Part shown: piece after piece, positions 34,782 through 42,622 of the stretch | How the letters are laid out: each line of letters starts with the position of its first letter | Position numbering within the stretch: the first letter of the stretch is position 1 | NCBI GenBank assembly: GCA_023436205.1 | Contig: JAEZKC010000084.1 | Location: forward strand, 1 to 64,000 | DNA from: Fibrobacterota bacterium | GTDB taxonomy: Bacteria > Fibrobacterota > Chitinivibrionia > Chitinivibrionales > Chitinispirillaceae | Reading direction: 5' to 3' | Length of the DNA: 64,000 nt | Translations under genes and position numbers: made by a program | Notes under the pieces: model-generated | Told to the model about the DNA's origin: nothing | The model's database searches: none | Seen by the model: the letters and a program-made list of their open reading frames with translations, nothing else

Positions 34782-35504
34782 TTAATTATTTTCATTTTCC
34801 TTACCAATTTTTTCTTCTAAACTGCTTATTTTTTTATCTTGCTGAATTACATAAAGTGTAAGTTCTTCCACTTTTTTAAGGAGTAGCATATTCATTTCAG
34901 CTAAATCTACACCATTTTCCTTCATTGCTTTTGCACTAGGGACCTCTGGAAGATGTTTATTAGTTTCAATAAACTTTTCAACATCTTCAATTTTTCGGAG
35001 TTTATAATCTTCTTCAAAAACATAATCAGGGGCTTCAATTGTCCAATTATTTATTGTTACCCCAGTGCAACCGATTTTCCCATCAACGAACAACTTTTCA
35101 GTATGCGCTACGTCAGGATTACCTATAACCACTTTTCCATCAGATTTAACTGAAAATTTATCACCATTGTAATACATACGCAAATCTTGACTATTACCTG
35201 GCATGTAAAAATACCACTTCTCTAAATCAGCTTTGGTAAAAACCAATCCGCATTCATTTGCAGCGGGAGAGTTTACTCTGGCATAGCAACTAAGATTTGT
35301 ACTTGTTTTTAAATCTAAGCTCCAACCAGGATTGTTAGTACCTATCCCGACAAATCCATTATTGTAATAGATTTTACTCCCATTATAATTCCATTGAGCA
35401 AATATGCTCCCCACTAACATTGAAACAAGAAATCCAGAAATACGGATTTTGTTAGCGGAAAAAACTCTTACATTTCTGACCCTAAACAGATGAAAAGCGG
35501 ACAT
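34782..35504 (-). CDS. Exported tail-fibre/S74-chaperone-like protein
   Basis: A 240-aa protein of a type very common in Bacteroidetes. After a signal peptide ending in GSIFAQ it reads FVGIGTNNPGWSLDLKT, then beta repeats, VFEEDYKLRKIEDVEKFIETN, HLPEVPSAKAM, and a C-terminal coiled coil (MNMLLLKKVEELTLYVIQQD and on). The VGIGT-NP motif and the HLPEVPSA region recall the trimeric phage tail-fibre heads and their S74-type C-terminal chaperone, but the autocleavage residues cannot be assigned. Function is unknown; surface adhesion is the usual guess. A+T-rich like the subtilase behind it, with which it seems to form a two-gene operon. The N-terminus before the hydrophobic core is long and basic, so the start may be further in. 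Confidence 0.75.
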   Translation of the reverse strand: MSAFHLFRVRNVRVFSANKIRISGFLVSMLVGSIFAQWNYNGSKIYYNNGFVGIGTNNPGWSLDLKTSTNLSCYARVNSPAANECGLVFTKADLEKWYFYMPGNSQDLRMYYNGDKFSVKSDGKVVIGNPDVAHTEKLFVDGKIGCTGVTINNWTIEAPDYVFEEDYKLRKIEDVEKFIETNKHLPEVPSAKAMKENGVDLAEMNMLLLKKVEELTLYVIQQDKKISSLEEKIGKENENN

Positions 35505-35635
35505 AAAAGATCCTTTGAGATTAGTGATGTGAAAATGAAACCAACAATTTGTAAAGTAAAGCCTTTATAAATTACTATCGAATACATTTAATGTCAATAT
35601 TAATAAATTTTCACTATGGAACCAAACGAGTAATG

Positions 35636-35914
35636 TTAGGTTACGTTGTGAATTAAACTATTGATAAAGGAGAGTGCATTTTCCAATAATGCGGACAGAT
35701 AACGGGGGTTAAAAGAAAACAAACGCTCGCTACCTATAATTCGATTCACCAGCCCCCCCGTATTCAAGCTTTTCCAGTTTTGTTTCTGAACTGGGTCGAG
35801 ATCGATTTGATAAAAAGCCGCGATCTCTCTGGCATACCCTTCATCTCTGGCGAAAATAAACAGAAGGCTCACGGTTAATCGACCCCAGTAACAAAATTGT
35901 AAATTACAAGCCAC
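35636..35914 (-). pseudogene. Winged-helix (ArsR-like) regulator with compensating frameshifts
   Basis: The frame reads LLFIFARDEGYAREIAAFYQIDL, then VQKQ, and later SERLFSFNPRY, the pattern of a widespread winged-helix DNA-binding family (usually YAREIA...VQKQLEKLEEGGLLVSR...GRTRLYxFNPRY). Between VQKQ and LVNRIIG the frame gives NWKSLNTGG, whereas the neighbouring frame gives the expected LEKLEYGG. The switch points are a run of four A (35778-35781) and a run of seven G (35753-35759, read on the minus strand). Either the gene carries two compensating indels or the two runs are misread. After FNPRY a few residues are missing, so decay is likely. The nominal start is GTG 35914. If intact it would be a small transcriptional regulator. 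Confidence 0.6.
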
Positions 35915-36118
35915 TCATCAGTAGAGATTTGCGGCCATTGATGTCATTAGCGATATAATTCTTATGCATAGTAAGAGAGATTTGAATAGTACATGGATTC
36001 GGAGTCGGAACTAGTCTCACGATGTCACTGAGTTCAACAGAGATAGAAGCTTTTGATGCATACCAGACATCACCTACTCCATTTCCCCCTTAAATCCGTA
36101 ATATCACAGGAGGCTCCG

Positions 36119-36274
36119 ATGAACAAGCGTAAAAAGAGAAAAAGTCCCTCGGAAATCATTTCTGAAATGTTCATTCGCGAGCAGGAGGAAAACGAAAGGA
36201 TTCCGGAGGAGAGCCAGCGAAAACAGCAGGAATACTGTCTTAAAAAGAGAAAAGAGGGCAAGAACCACTCTTAA
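36119..36274 (+). CDS. Small highly charged protein, 51 aa
   Basis: A short gene with an excellent AGGAGG ribosome site six to seven bases before ATG 36119. The product (MNKRKKRKSPSEIISEMFIR, then a Glu/Lys/Gln-rich helix) is almost all charged and predicted helical, with one Cys. I do not recognise it. The open frame extends to 36053, but the upstream part has no ribosome site. It precedes the receiver gene at 36372 by 97 bases and could be co-transcribed with it. Confidence 0.55.
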   Translation: MNKRKKRKSPSEIISEMFIREQEENERIPEESQRKQQEYCLKKRKEGKNHS

Positions 36275-36371
36275 TAGGGCAAAAATGCAGTGTTTTCTGA
36301 ATATTCCCCCTCAGCATCCGTAGTTTTTATGGATAGTCCCTTTGAAAAGAGAGCGGCCGTGGGTGAAGTTT

Positions 36372-36743
36372 ATGGAAAGCCTGCTTTACACAATTTTAGT
36401 GGTGGATGATGATCCGGTTATCCGAGAGGTGGTAGCCTTCAATTTAAGGATAAGGGGTTATCGCGTCTATTCGGTTTCAAACGGTTTTGATGCCCTTGAG
36501 GCCACAGCAGAGCTTTCTCCGGATCTGGTTGTATTAGATGTGATGATGCCGGATCTGGACGGCTGGGAGGTGTGTAAAATTATTAAAGATAATGATGAGT
36601 CGATCAAAGTGCTCATGCTGACCGCACGGGATACAGAGAGGGACAAGATGATCGGCAGAGCCATAATGAGGGCGGATGCCTATATAACAAAGCCGTTTGA
36701 TATTGATGAGCTGCTGGTAGCGGTGGAGCAGTTGATTGGATAA
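36372..36743 (+). CDS. Single-domain response regulator
   Basis: A CheY-like receiver of 123 aa. The acidic pocket DDD follows LVV near residue 10, the phospho-acceptor Asp is in LVVLDVMMPDLDGWEV (about residue 52), with Thr in MLTAR and Lys in ITKPFD. There is no output domain. The frame opens at 36342 but ATG 36372 is directly before the first strand (MESLLYTILVVDDDP), with GGTGA upstream. It has no kinase neighbour. It converges on the CBM operon, whose terminator begins at the receiver stop codon. Confidence 0.88.
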   Translation: MESLLYTILVVDDDPVIREVVAFNLRIRGYRVYSVSNGFDALEATAELSPDLVVLDVMMPDLDGWEVCKIIKDNDESIKVLMLTARDTERDKMIGRAIMRADAYITKPFDIDELLVAVEQLIG

Positions 36744-36774
36744 AAAAAGACCGCCGGAAAAAATCCCCCGGCGG
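36742..36774 (-). terminator. Intrinsic terminator of the GH5-GH9-CBM operon
   Basis: On the minus strand CCGCCGG/CCGGCGG (7 bp) with a loop holding six T is followed by seven T residues. It overlaps the stop of the convergent receiver gene by two bases. Confidence 0.9.
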
Positions 36775-36802
36775 CCCGTAAAAACTCAAATTCAATCACC
36801 AA

Positions 36803-37804
36803 TTACTTGGCAATAGTGATTCTCTGAGTGTATGTGGCATTCTGACCATTCACCACGACCAGGTACTGACCGTTGGGAAGGTTCAGGTTGCTCAGGCTGA
36901 TTGTGTGGGAAGCTGTTTTGCCGGTATAGAGATTACGGACCACAGCACCCTTGATGTTGTTCAGGGTAACATTTACATTGTCAGCTTTTGCCAGATTGAA
37001 AGAAATGGCTGAACTGCTGACTGAGAACACATTTGACTTGTTCATGGTCTTGCTGGAAACCACAGGTGATGTCCAAGCAAAGTCACCATAGGTCATACCG
37101 ACCAATTGGATGTCATCCAGATAAAGGTCAACATCATCACCATTTTTGGCCTGGAAAGAAAGCTTGTTGACTGCCAATTTGCCGCTTGCCCAAGTCATAT
37201 CTGCCTTAGCAGGATCAGAATAGGGTTCAGGTACAAGCTGAGCAACAGGAATGTTAACTGTAGTCCAGGCAGAGGTGAGTTCAATCACCTTACCGTACCA
37301 TCCCCAGTCTGCACCCATATCGGCGATGTCTTTAGTTTCGAAATGCATTCTGACGGTACCTGATCCTTTTGCTTTAAGAGTAACGGCAGTAACCTTGCTC
37401 AGGTCCCAGTATTCACCATCAGCACCGGCCCCAGCCAAAACACAACCGATTCCGGCGTAAGGATACTCATTTGCACTGGTACTTGTAGTCAAAGAAACAT
37501 GCAGAGCGCCATCCACAACCATGGATGCTTCATTCACCTCGGCCTCGATCTGCTCGCCATCAGCATTTTTCACCGTGGAACCTTCAGCATCCTGGAAAGA
37601 GTACCAGTAACCGTTACCTAACCAGGGCTTGCCACCATAAGCAATAATGCCATAAGCAGCACTAATAGTGTTCTGGTTAGGAGCATCTTCGTAGGCATCA
37701 TCAAAGTCATCGATAAACACAGGAGCTGTGAGATCTACATCAACAGCATAGAGAGCTGCAGCACTCATCAGACCAACAGCAAGAATTTTGCGAAAAATCG
37801 ACAT
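36803..37804 (-). CDS. Secreted CBM11-like protein with C-terminal sorting domain
   Basis: A 333-aa exported protein with no catalytic domain. Signal peptide MSIFRKILAVGLMSAAALYA, then a jelly-roll resembling family 11 carbohydrate-binding modules (about 25-240): IDDFDDA at the start, VTLKAKGSGTVRMHFETK, and the closing YLDDIQLVG. The last 70-80 residues (NVTLNNIKGAVVRNLYTG, LPNGQYLVVVNG, ITIAK) form the same C-terminal domain as in the two cellulases and the tandem-CBM protein, related to the T9SS/Por type domain. The true start is ATG 37804 behind GAGGTG; the frame extends upstream. It is the last gene of the operon and probably a cellulose or beta-glucan binder at the cell surface. Confidence 0.8.
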   Translation of the reverse strand: MSIFRKILAVGLMSAAALYAVDVDLTAPVFIDDFDDAYEDAPNQNTISAAYGIIAYGGKPWLGNGYWYSFQDAEGSTVKNADGEQIEAEVNEASMVVDGALHVSLTTSTSANEYPYAGIGCVLAGAGADGEYWDLSKVTAVTLKAKGSGTVRMHFETKDIADMGADWGWYGKVIELTSAWTTVNIPVAQLVPEPYSDPAKADMTWASGKLAVNKLSFQAKNGDDVDLYLDDIQLVGMTYGDFAWTSPVVSSKTMNKSNVFSVSSSAISFNLAKADNVNVTLNNIKGAVVRNLYTGKTASHTISLSNLNLPNGQYLVVVNGQNATYTQRITIAK

Positions 37805-37832
37805 ACACCCACCTCTTTGTTTGGTTAATTTG

Positions 37833-37854
37833 AGATGCAGCTTACGCTGCATCT
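37833..37854 (-). other. Perfect intergenic hairpin with GUAA tetraloop
   Basis: AGATGCAGC and GCTGCATCT form a perfect 9-bp stem closed by GTAA on the minus strand (a GNRA tetraloop in RNA). It lies between the GH9 and CBM genes, 29 bases before the CBM start. No T-tract follows, so it is not an intrinsic terminator; an mRNA processing or stabilising element is more likely. Confidence 0.7.
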
Positions 37855-37917
37855 TAGGATTTCCCCATTTTAACAAAATTTAAAAAAACGCACAATACAA
37901 AGCAAAGATAAAAATAT

Positions 37918-40401
37918 TTATTTCGCCAAAACGAACCTGCTGGCAGTTCCGAACACCTTGCCATCCACCTTATTCATTATTGTATAGGTCCCTGCAGGAA
38001 GCCCGGACAGAGCGACTGTAAATACTCCTCCTGAAGCAGTTCTGAAAGATCTGCTGGCCACCGCTCTACCGGCAACGTCAAACACTACCACTTCCAGCTT
38101 GTCTGCAGACTTGGCCGGCATGCGATATACCAGTTCGTTATTACGCAGAACCGGATTGAAAGCTGATTTGACTACTCTGGTCAAATTGGAAACAGTGCTG
38201 TTGGCAAAACGCTCGATTGCCACATTGTCCAGAAACATTGTGTATCTGCCAGTAGAGTCATAAACTGTGAAACGGACAGCAGTGATACTGTTTTTATCAA
38301 GAGCCTTTTCAGTGGTCTTCCATTCAGGCTGAATAAACCGTGAAATGTCGAGCCTGTAGGTGTTCACCGTTGTCTTAACCGGGACCACCACTCTGTGATA
38401 AGCGCCATCGGTAACAGTTGACTGCTCGATTTCCACGCAGACATTAAGATCACGGTTGGCTTTGATGTCAAACAAAACAGATGCGATATCTCCGATGTTG
38501 CCGGCAGAACCTGCACCATTGAACGTAGTCTTGACTCCTGCATAGTTTGTATTTGTCCAATCGTTATCGGTACCGGTCACCTGCAATGCATTGGAACCAT
38601 CCTGAGCAGCAAAAGTGGTTCTTGTTCCATTGAGACCAGTCATAGTACCGAAACCTTCCCAGTTTCCACCCTTCATATTCGCCAGGTTTGAATCTTCGAA
38701 ATCATCGATCAGCACATCTTCACTTTTGGCTGCGGGCTTCTTTGCAGAAATGATGCTTATGCCAAAACCTCTTGCCTTCATGATATCGTAAGCGACAATA
38801 TCACCCTCAACATTCAATTTGGCACTGACAGTTTCTCCACTCAGGAAGAACCCGTTGTCTGCACTGCCATCCCAGGACTGATTGACGGATGTACCAGTTC
38901 CAGAGTAAGTTTTGGTCCCGAATGCACCAGTTATCACGATCTGCCAGGGTACCGACTTTGAAAATCCTACATTGAAAGTAACTGTTTCCGTATTGAAGTT
39001 AACTTCTGAAGTTTTTGTAGCGGTAAATGCAGGATTGATCTTAATGGCATCACCGGGATTTTCGATTGCCTTAAGGAAAGCAACAGCGCCTACAATACCA
39101 GCATTATAGTCGATGGCCACCTCACAGTGTTCGGGAGTACCATCATTAGACCAGTTACCGCTTCCGTCAGGTCCACTCACCACACCACCCTGAGGACCTT
39201 GAGAATTGGTTCTGTAATGTATGTTAGTGGCAGGTGAACCGTTGTATCCGATTATATAGGAACGAGCAGGTGAACCGTTATGACCTCCAACCCAACCGAC
39301 ATGCGTTTTAACTCTGGCCAGGTTTCTGTCACGGATATCGGTGCTTGATGTCACCACGTATCCCAGAGCGTATTCAAAAGCAGCAGTACCAGCTTCACGT
39401 GCAGTTCCCCATCCGCTGTTCTGATAGATATCCTTGAATGTACCGGTAGTTTGTATCTTGCCTTCAATGAAATTGACGTTTGCAGTAAGCGCTGCAGCAT
39501 CTCCAAGCCCCTGGCGCCAGACTTCAAAAGCTGCCAGAGGACCAATGTAGCTGTAACCCATACAGTTGAACATGTCTGTCATAGGTGATTTGGCCCAATC
39601 TCTATAAATTGGGTCTCCATCATTTGTTGCACGATACAGTTCAACACCGGCAGCGACTTTTCTGTCACCGATCTGCTGCATGTAGCCCCCGCCAGTTTTG
39701 GTTGGGTAGTAATAAAGAAAAGCACCGTGTTTCTGCTGAGCCTGGCAGTAGTTCTGACCGGCATCAAACTTTTTCTTGGCAAAGGCAAATGCGACTTTGG
39801 CTTTGGCCAGGCACTGATCAGCATAAGGGGCATCGTATTTGCGGTAAACAGTGGACATAAGCGCAAGACAGGCAGCATAGGTTGCGGGAATATCACCACC
39901 TGAACAGAGAAGAATCTGTCCTCCACTTCTACCACTGGGATACTTTACACCCCAGGATCCATGTTCATCAGAAGCCTGACCCACATCCAACACTACAGTA
40001 TTATCATTAATAACTGCTTTTATCATATAATCTGTAGCAAACTTCACTTCCTTCAGAATTTCCGGCACTCCGGTACTGGAACCATAAGCGCTGGGGAAAA
40101 CATCGTAACCTTTAAGCAGGCAATAAACCGTATATCCCAAGTTCATTCCGAACTTGATGTAGTCACCTGCATCATACCAGCCGCCATCCAGTAGATTACC
40201 GTTGTAGTTGTCTCCGTTGTGAGATGCATTGGTAAAACCGGGATTGGCATTGTTTGCACTTCCGCTGGATAACCCTGCCCTTTGGTATGCATAAAACTTA
40301 ATCAATTTAGTGTGCATATCATTGAGCTGAGCACTGGTCTGGGCACCAACCTGCCAGGCCATCAGCAGGGATACTGCAACTGCTGTCAATTTCTTTGTCA
40401 T
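37918..40401 (-). CDS. Secreted GH9 endoglucanase with CBM and sorting domain
   Basis: A cellulase of 827 aa. Signal peptide 1-20 (ends VGAQ). The GH9 (alpha/alpha)6 barrel covers about 25-450: DGGWYDAGDYIKF with Asp77 and the base Asp80, NIHYRTNSQGP (His395, Arg397), and the proton donor Glu427 in CEVAIDYNAGIVG. An Ig-like domain of FlgD type follows (about 465-555, SWDGSADNGFFLSGE), then a CBM11-like jelly-roll (about 570-735, beginning VLIDDFEDSNL and ending MFLDNVAIERF), and the C-terminal sorting domain (LEVVVFDVAGRAV, LPAGTYTIM, FVLAK). The catalytic domain comes first, as in theme E2/D-type or Fibrobacter GH9 enzymes. It lies 31 bases after the GH5 gene; GGAG precedes the ATG. Confidence 0.95.
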   Translation of the reverse strand: MTKKLTAVAVSLLMAWQVGAQTSAQLNDMHTKLIKFYAYQRAGLSSGSANNANPGFTNASHNGDNYNGNLLDGGWYDAGDYIKFGMNLGYTVYCLLKGYDVFPSAYGSSTGVPEILKEVKFATDYMIKAVINDNTVVLDVGQASDEHGSWGVKYPSGRSGGQILLCSGGDIPATYAACLALMSTVYRKYDAPYADQCLAKAKVAFAFAKKKFDAGQNYCQAQQKHGAFLYYYPTKTGGGYMQQIGDRKVAAGVELYRATNDGDPIYRDWAKSPMTDMFNCMGYSYIGPLAAFEVWRQGLGDAAALTANVNFIEGKIQTTGTFKDIYQNSGWGTAREAGTAAFEYALGYVVTSSTDIRDRNLARVKTHVGWVGGHNGSPARSYIIGYNGSPATNIHYRTNSQGPQGGVVSGPDGSGNWSNDGTPEHCEVAIDYNAGIVGAVAFLKAIENPGDAIKINPAFTATKTSEVNFNTETVTFNVGFSKSVPWQIVITGAFGTKTYSGTGTSVNQSWDGSADNGFFLSGETVSAKLNVEGDIVAYDIMKARGFGISIISAKKPAAKSEDVLIDDFEDSNLANMKGGNWEGFGTMTGLNGTRTTFAAQDGSNALQVTGTDNDWTNTNYAGVKTTFNGAGSAGNIGDIASVLFDIKANRDLNVCVEIEQSTVTDGAYHRVVVPVKTTVNTYRLDISRFIQPEWKTTEKALDKNSITAVRFTVYDSTGRYTMFLDNVAIERFANSTVSNLTRVVKSAFNPVLRNNELVYRMPAKSADKLEVVVFDVAGRAVASRSFRTASGGVFTVALSGLPAGTYTIMNKVDGKVFGTASRFVLAK

Positions 40402-40432
40402 TGGTATCTCCTGTTCTATATATAGAATATTT

Positions 40433-42193
40433 TTATTTACCTGTCAGAACAGCCTTGAACGTACGGCTCTTTTCTCCATTGAGTTTAACAAACCATATAC
40501 CGTTTGCCACATTGTTCACATTAAGATCTGCAGCATTGACAGATCCGCTTTTCACTACCCTTCCATCAGCACCGACAACTTCATAGGATGTGAAGCCATG
40601 ATTTTGCGGCAGAGAAACGGAAAAACCGTTGCGAACAGTAGAGAAGGTCAAATTCCTGGATACAGTTTGTCTTGTAATTGCAGCAGTCAAGGTATTAGTG
40701 AGTTCAAGCCATTCAATACTGTAAGTTCCGTTTGTGTTTGCAAATACGAGCTTTACAGAATGTTTACCTGCAGATACCGCCATGTTAGTTGAAACGGTAG
40801 TCCAGGTGGTATTCTGCGGAAGACTGAGACTGCCGGTCTTAGTACCATCCAGATACACATCCACAGAACCGGAACCGGCTGTGGCCAGATATCTCATCAC
40901 CAGGTGCTGAGTTGATGATGTTGAATTAATTTCATAGGAAACCCAGTTGCCATCCGCGCCATTTGAAACTGTCAAACATTTGTTGTTGGCGGTGCGTACA
41001 TCGACTTTGTCCCTGCTGGAATAAGAAACATCGGCGGCTTTGACGCTTGCACCGTAGGAACGGTTATAACGATTAGTGGGGTGAGTAGCTGGCATGTTGA
41101 AAACCGTGTCTTTTGCAGGACCGACATTGCCGGCTTCCCATGGCGGATCATAGGCATCGACGGTTGATGCGGTCAGATGTCTCTTTACTATCTGCCCGGA
41201 TGCACTGGGTGAGGAGGGGCTACCGGAGAAGGCGCTGGAAGGCTGAAAATCGGAAACAGACCAGTTACACCAGCTCAATTTATACTCACCATTTATGTAT
41301 CTGTTGAACCACCAGTCGGTGTTGGTTCCATCAATGTAGTTATGACCATCCTGACCGCCATCGGAATGAGTTGTACCCCATTCGGATACGAAGACGGGAA
41401 CACGACCCAGTCCACCTTCAAGGTAGGTGTTCTCCAAACCACCCGAACCGTCCCCATTCTTGTAGTAATAGGCTTCGGGCCCGTGACTGGCGGCATAGAA
41501 ATGAAAGGAGTATACAAGGTTATTGTAAGGTTTACCGCTAGCATCCTTGATAGGATCACCGGCAGCCACTCCAATATGCTGGCAATAGTAGGGAGTACCA
41601 ATTATGATGATATTATCTGCCCCGGCATCTCGGATAGCCTTGGTAACATTGGTAAGATAAGGTTTGATGGCACCCCAGGTTTTCTGCGCATCAACCAGAG
41701 AGCCGGTAGTGGCACCACCGCCTGTAATCGGTTCGTTGTAAACTTCAAATATTACGTTGGGGGTGTTTTTATAAAGAGCTGCCTGTTGAGAGAAGAAGGA
41801 TATGGCTGCACTTGACTGCTGCTCGGCAGTATGCGAATGCCAGTCAATTACGACATAGATGCCCTTGGCAATGGCGGCATCAATAACCGCCTTAACTCCA
41901 TCCCATCCCTTATCGTTGCCGTTATTGCGATCATAGGCAACACGAACAACGGTGCACTTCCAATCGTTAATCAGGGCGTCAACAGTGGCTGCATTGTAAT
42001 ATTTGTAACCGGGCCATTCCGGAGTGCTCCAGAAGAAACTCATACCGCGCAACTGGACAATTTTACCATGCTCGTTAAGCAGATATGCTCCTTCGGTCCT
42101 GAGCTTGCCGTGCCGTTGAACGGCGGTTTGGGCGAAAAGGCCAAAAGACAGCAGGAAAGTGAGCAGGAGAGAGGTGAGAAGTTTTTTAGTCAT
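40433..42193 (-). CDS. Secreted GH5 endoglucanase (GH5_2-like) with CBM
   Basis: A beta-1,4-endoglucanase of 586 aa. Signal peptide 1-21 (ends LFAQ). Catalytic domain about 27-310: LRGMSFFWS, DWHSH (118-122), acid/base Glu154 in FEVYNEP, HFYAASH and the nucleophile Glu271 in VSEWGTT; WCNWSVSD closes the barrel. This is the pattern of bacterial subfamily GH5_2. A CBM6-like beta sandwich follows (about 395-505: NWVSYEINS, HLVMRYLATAGSGSVDVYLDG, SIEWLELTN). The C-terminal domain (GADGRVVKSG, VANGIWFVKLNG, KAVLTGK) resembles that of the other exported proteins here. First gene of the operon GH5-GH9-CBM; AGGAG precedes the ATG. Confidence 0.95.
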   Translation of the reverse strand: MTKKLLTSLLLTFLLSFGLFAQTAVQRHGKLRTEGAYLLNEHGKIVQLRGMSFFWSTPEWPGYKYYNAATVDALINDWKCTVVRVAYDRNNGNDKGWDGVKAVIDAAIAKGIYVVIDWHSHTAEQQSSAAISFFSQQAALYKNTPNVIFEVYNEPITGGGATTGSLVDAQKTWGAIKPYLTNVTKAIRDAGADNIIIIGTPYYCQHIGVAAGDPIKDASGKPYNNLVYSFHFYAASHGPEAYYYKNGDGSGGLENTYLEGGLGRVPVFVSEWGTTHSDGGQDGHNYIDGTNTDWWFNRYINGEYKLSWCNWSVSDFQPSSAFSGSPSSPSASGQIVKRHLTASTVDAYDPPWEAGNVGPAKDTVFNMPATHPTNRYNRSYGASVKAADVSYSSRDKVDVRTANNKCLTVSNGADGNWVSYEINSTSSTQHLVMRYLATAGSGSVDVYLDGTKTGSLSLPQNTTWTTVSTNMAVSAGKHSVKLVFANTNGTYSIEWLELTNTLTAAITRQTVSRNLTFSTVRNGFSVSLPQNHGFTSYEVVGADGRVVKSGSVNAADLNVNNVANGIWFVKLNGEKSRTFKAVLTGK

Positions 42194-42622
42194 GTAGCGC
42201 TCCTAAGTAAATCGCTTAAATGAAGGTGGTATTGTTTCAAAATAATTTTGGAAAATTGCACGTCAGAGAAAAATTACTGAAAGGTTACCTATTTAGTTGC
42301 CTTAAACAACTATTGCGTTCACACAATTAATGAAAGACTTACTTTTTACCCCACATCCAAAACGTGGAGATTGCCTCAATACAAAAAATATTTTGCATGG
42401 AGGCATTCAGGAATTATCTTACACAGAATGCGGATTAACAATTAGAAGTTAATTTCTGCAAATTTACGGTCTTTCAAACGTTTAATCTCGTGATCTGTGC
42501 GGTTCCGACTTTTTTTGTTCACGCAATGAACCATTCTCAACAAGCAGAGTACTAAAAGAGTGGCAAGGATACAACTGGATTCTTTTTTCTCCATTATCCA
42601 ATAACCTTATAAAGGGGAGTTT
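42194..42622. other. Divergent intergenic control region of the cellulase genes
   Basis: This 429-base, A+T-rich gap separates the minus-strand GH5-GH9-CBM operon from the plus-strand tandem-CBM gene and must hold both promoters. I found no good -35/-10 or -24/-12 pair on either strand. One small inverted repeat, GCCTC at 42373 with GAGGC about 30 bases on, is seen, without clear meaning. No ORF of coding quality and no RNA gene is visible. Confidence 0.5.

Noticed and set aside
42565..42582. TGGCAAGGATACAACT considered as a sigma-54 promoter of the tandem-CBM gene
   Set aside because: The -12 GC is missing and the -24 half is incomplete.
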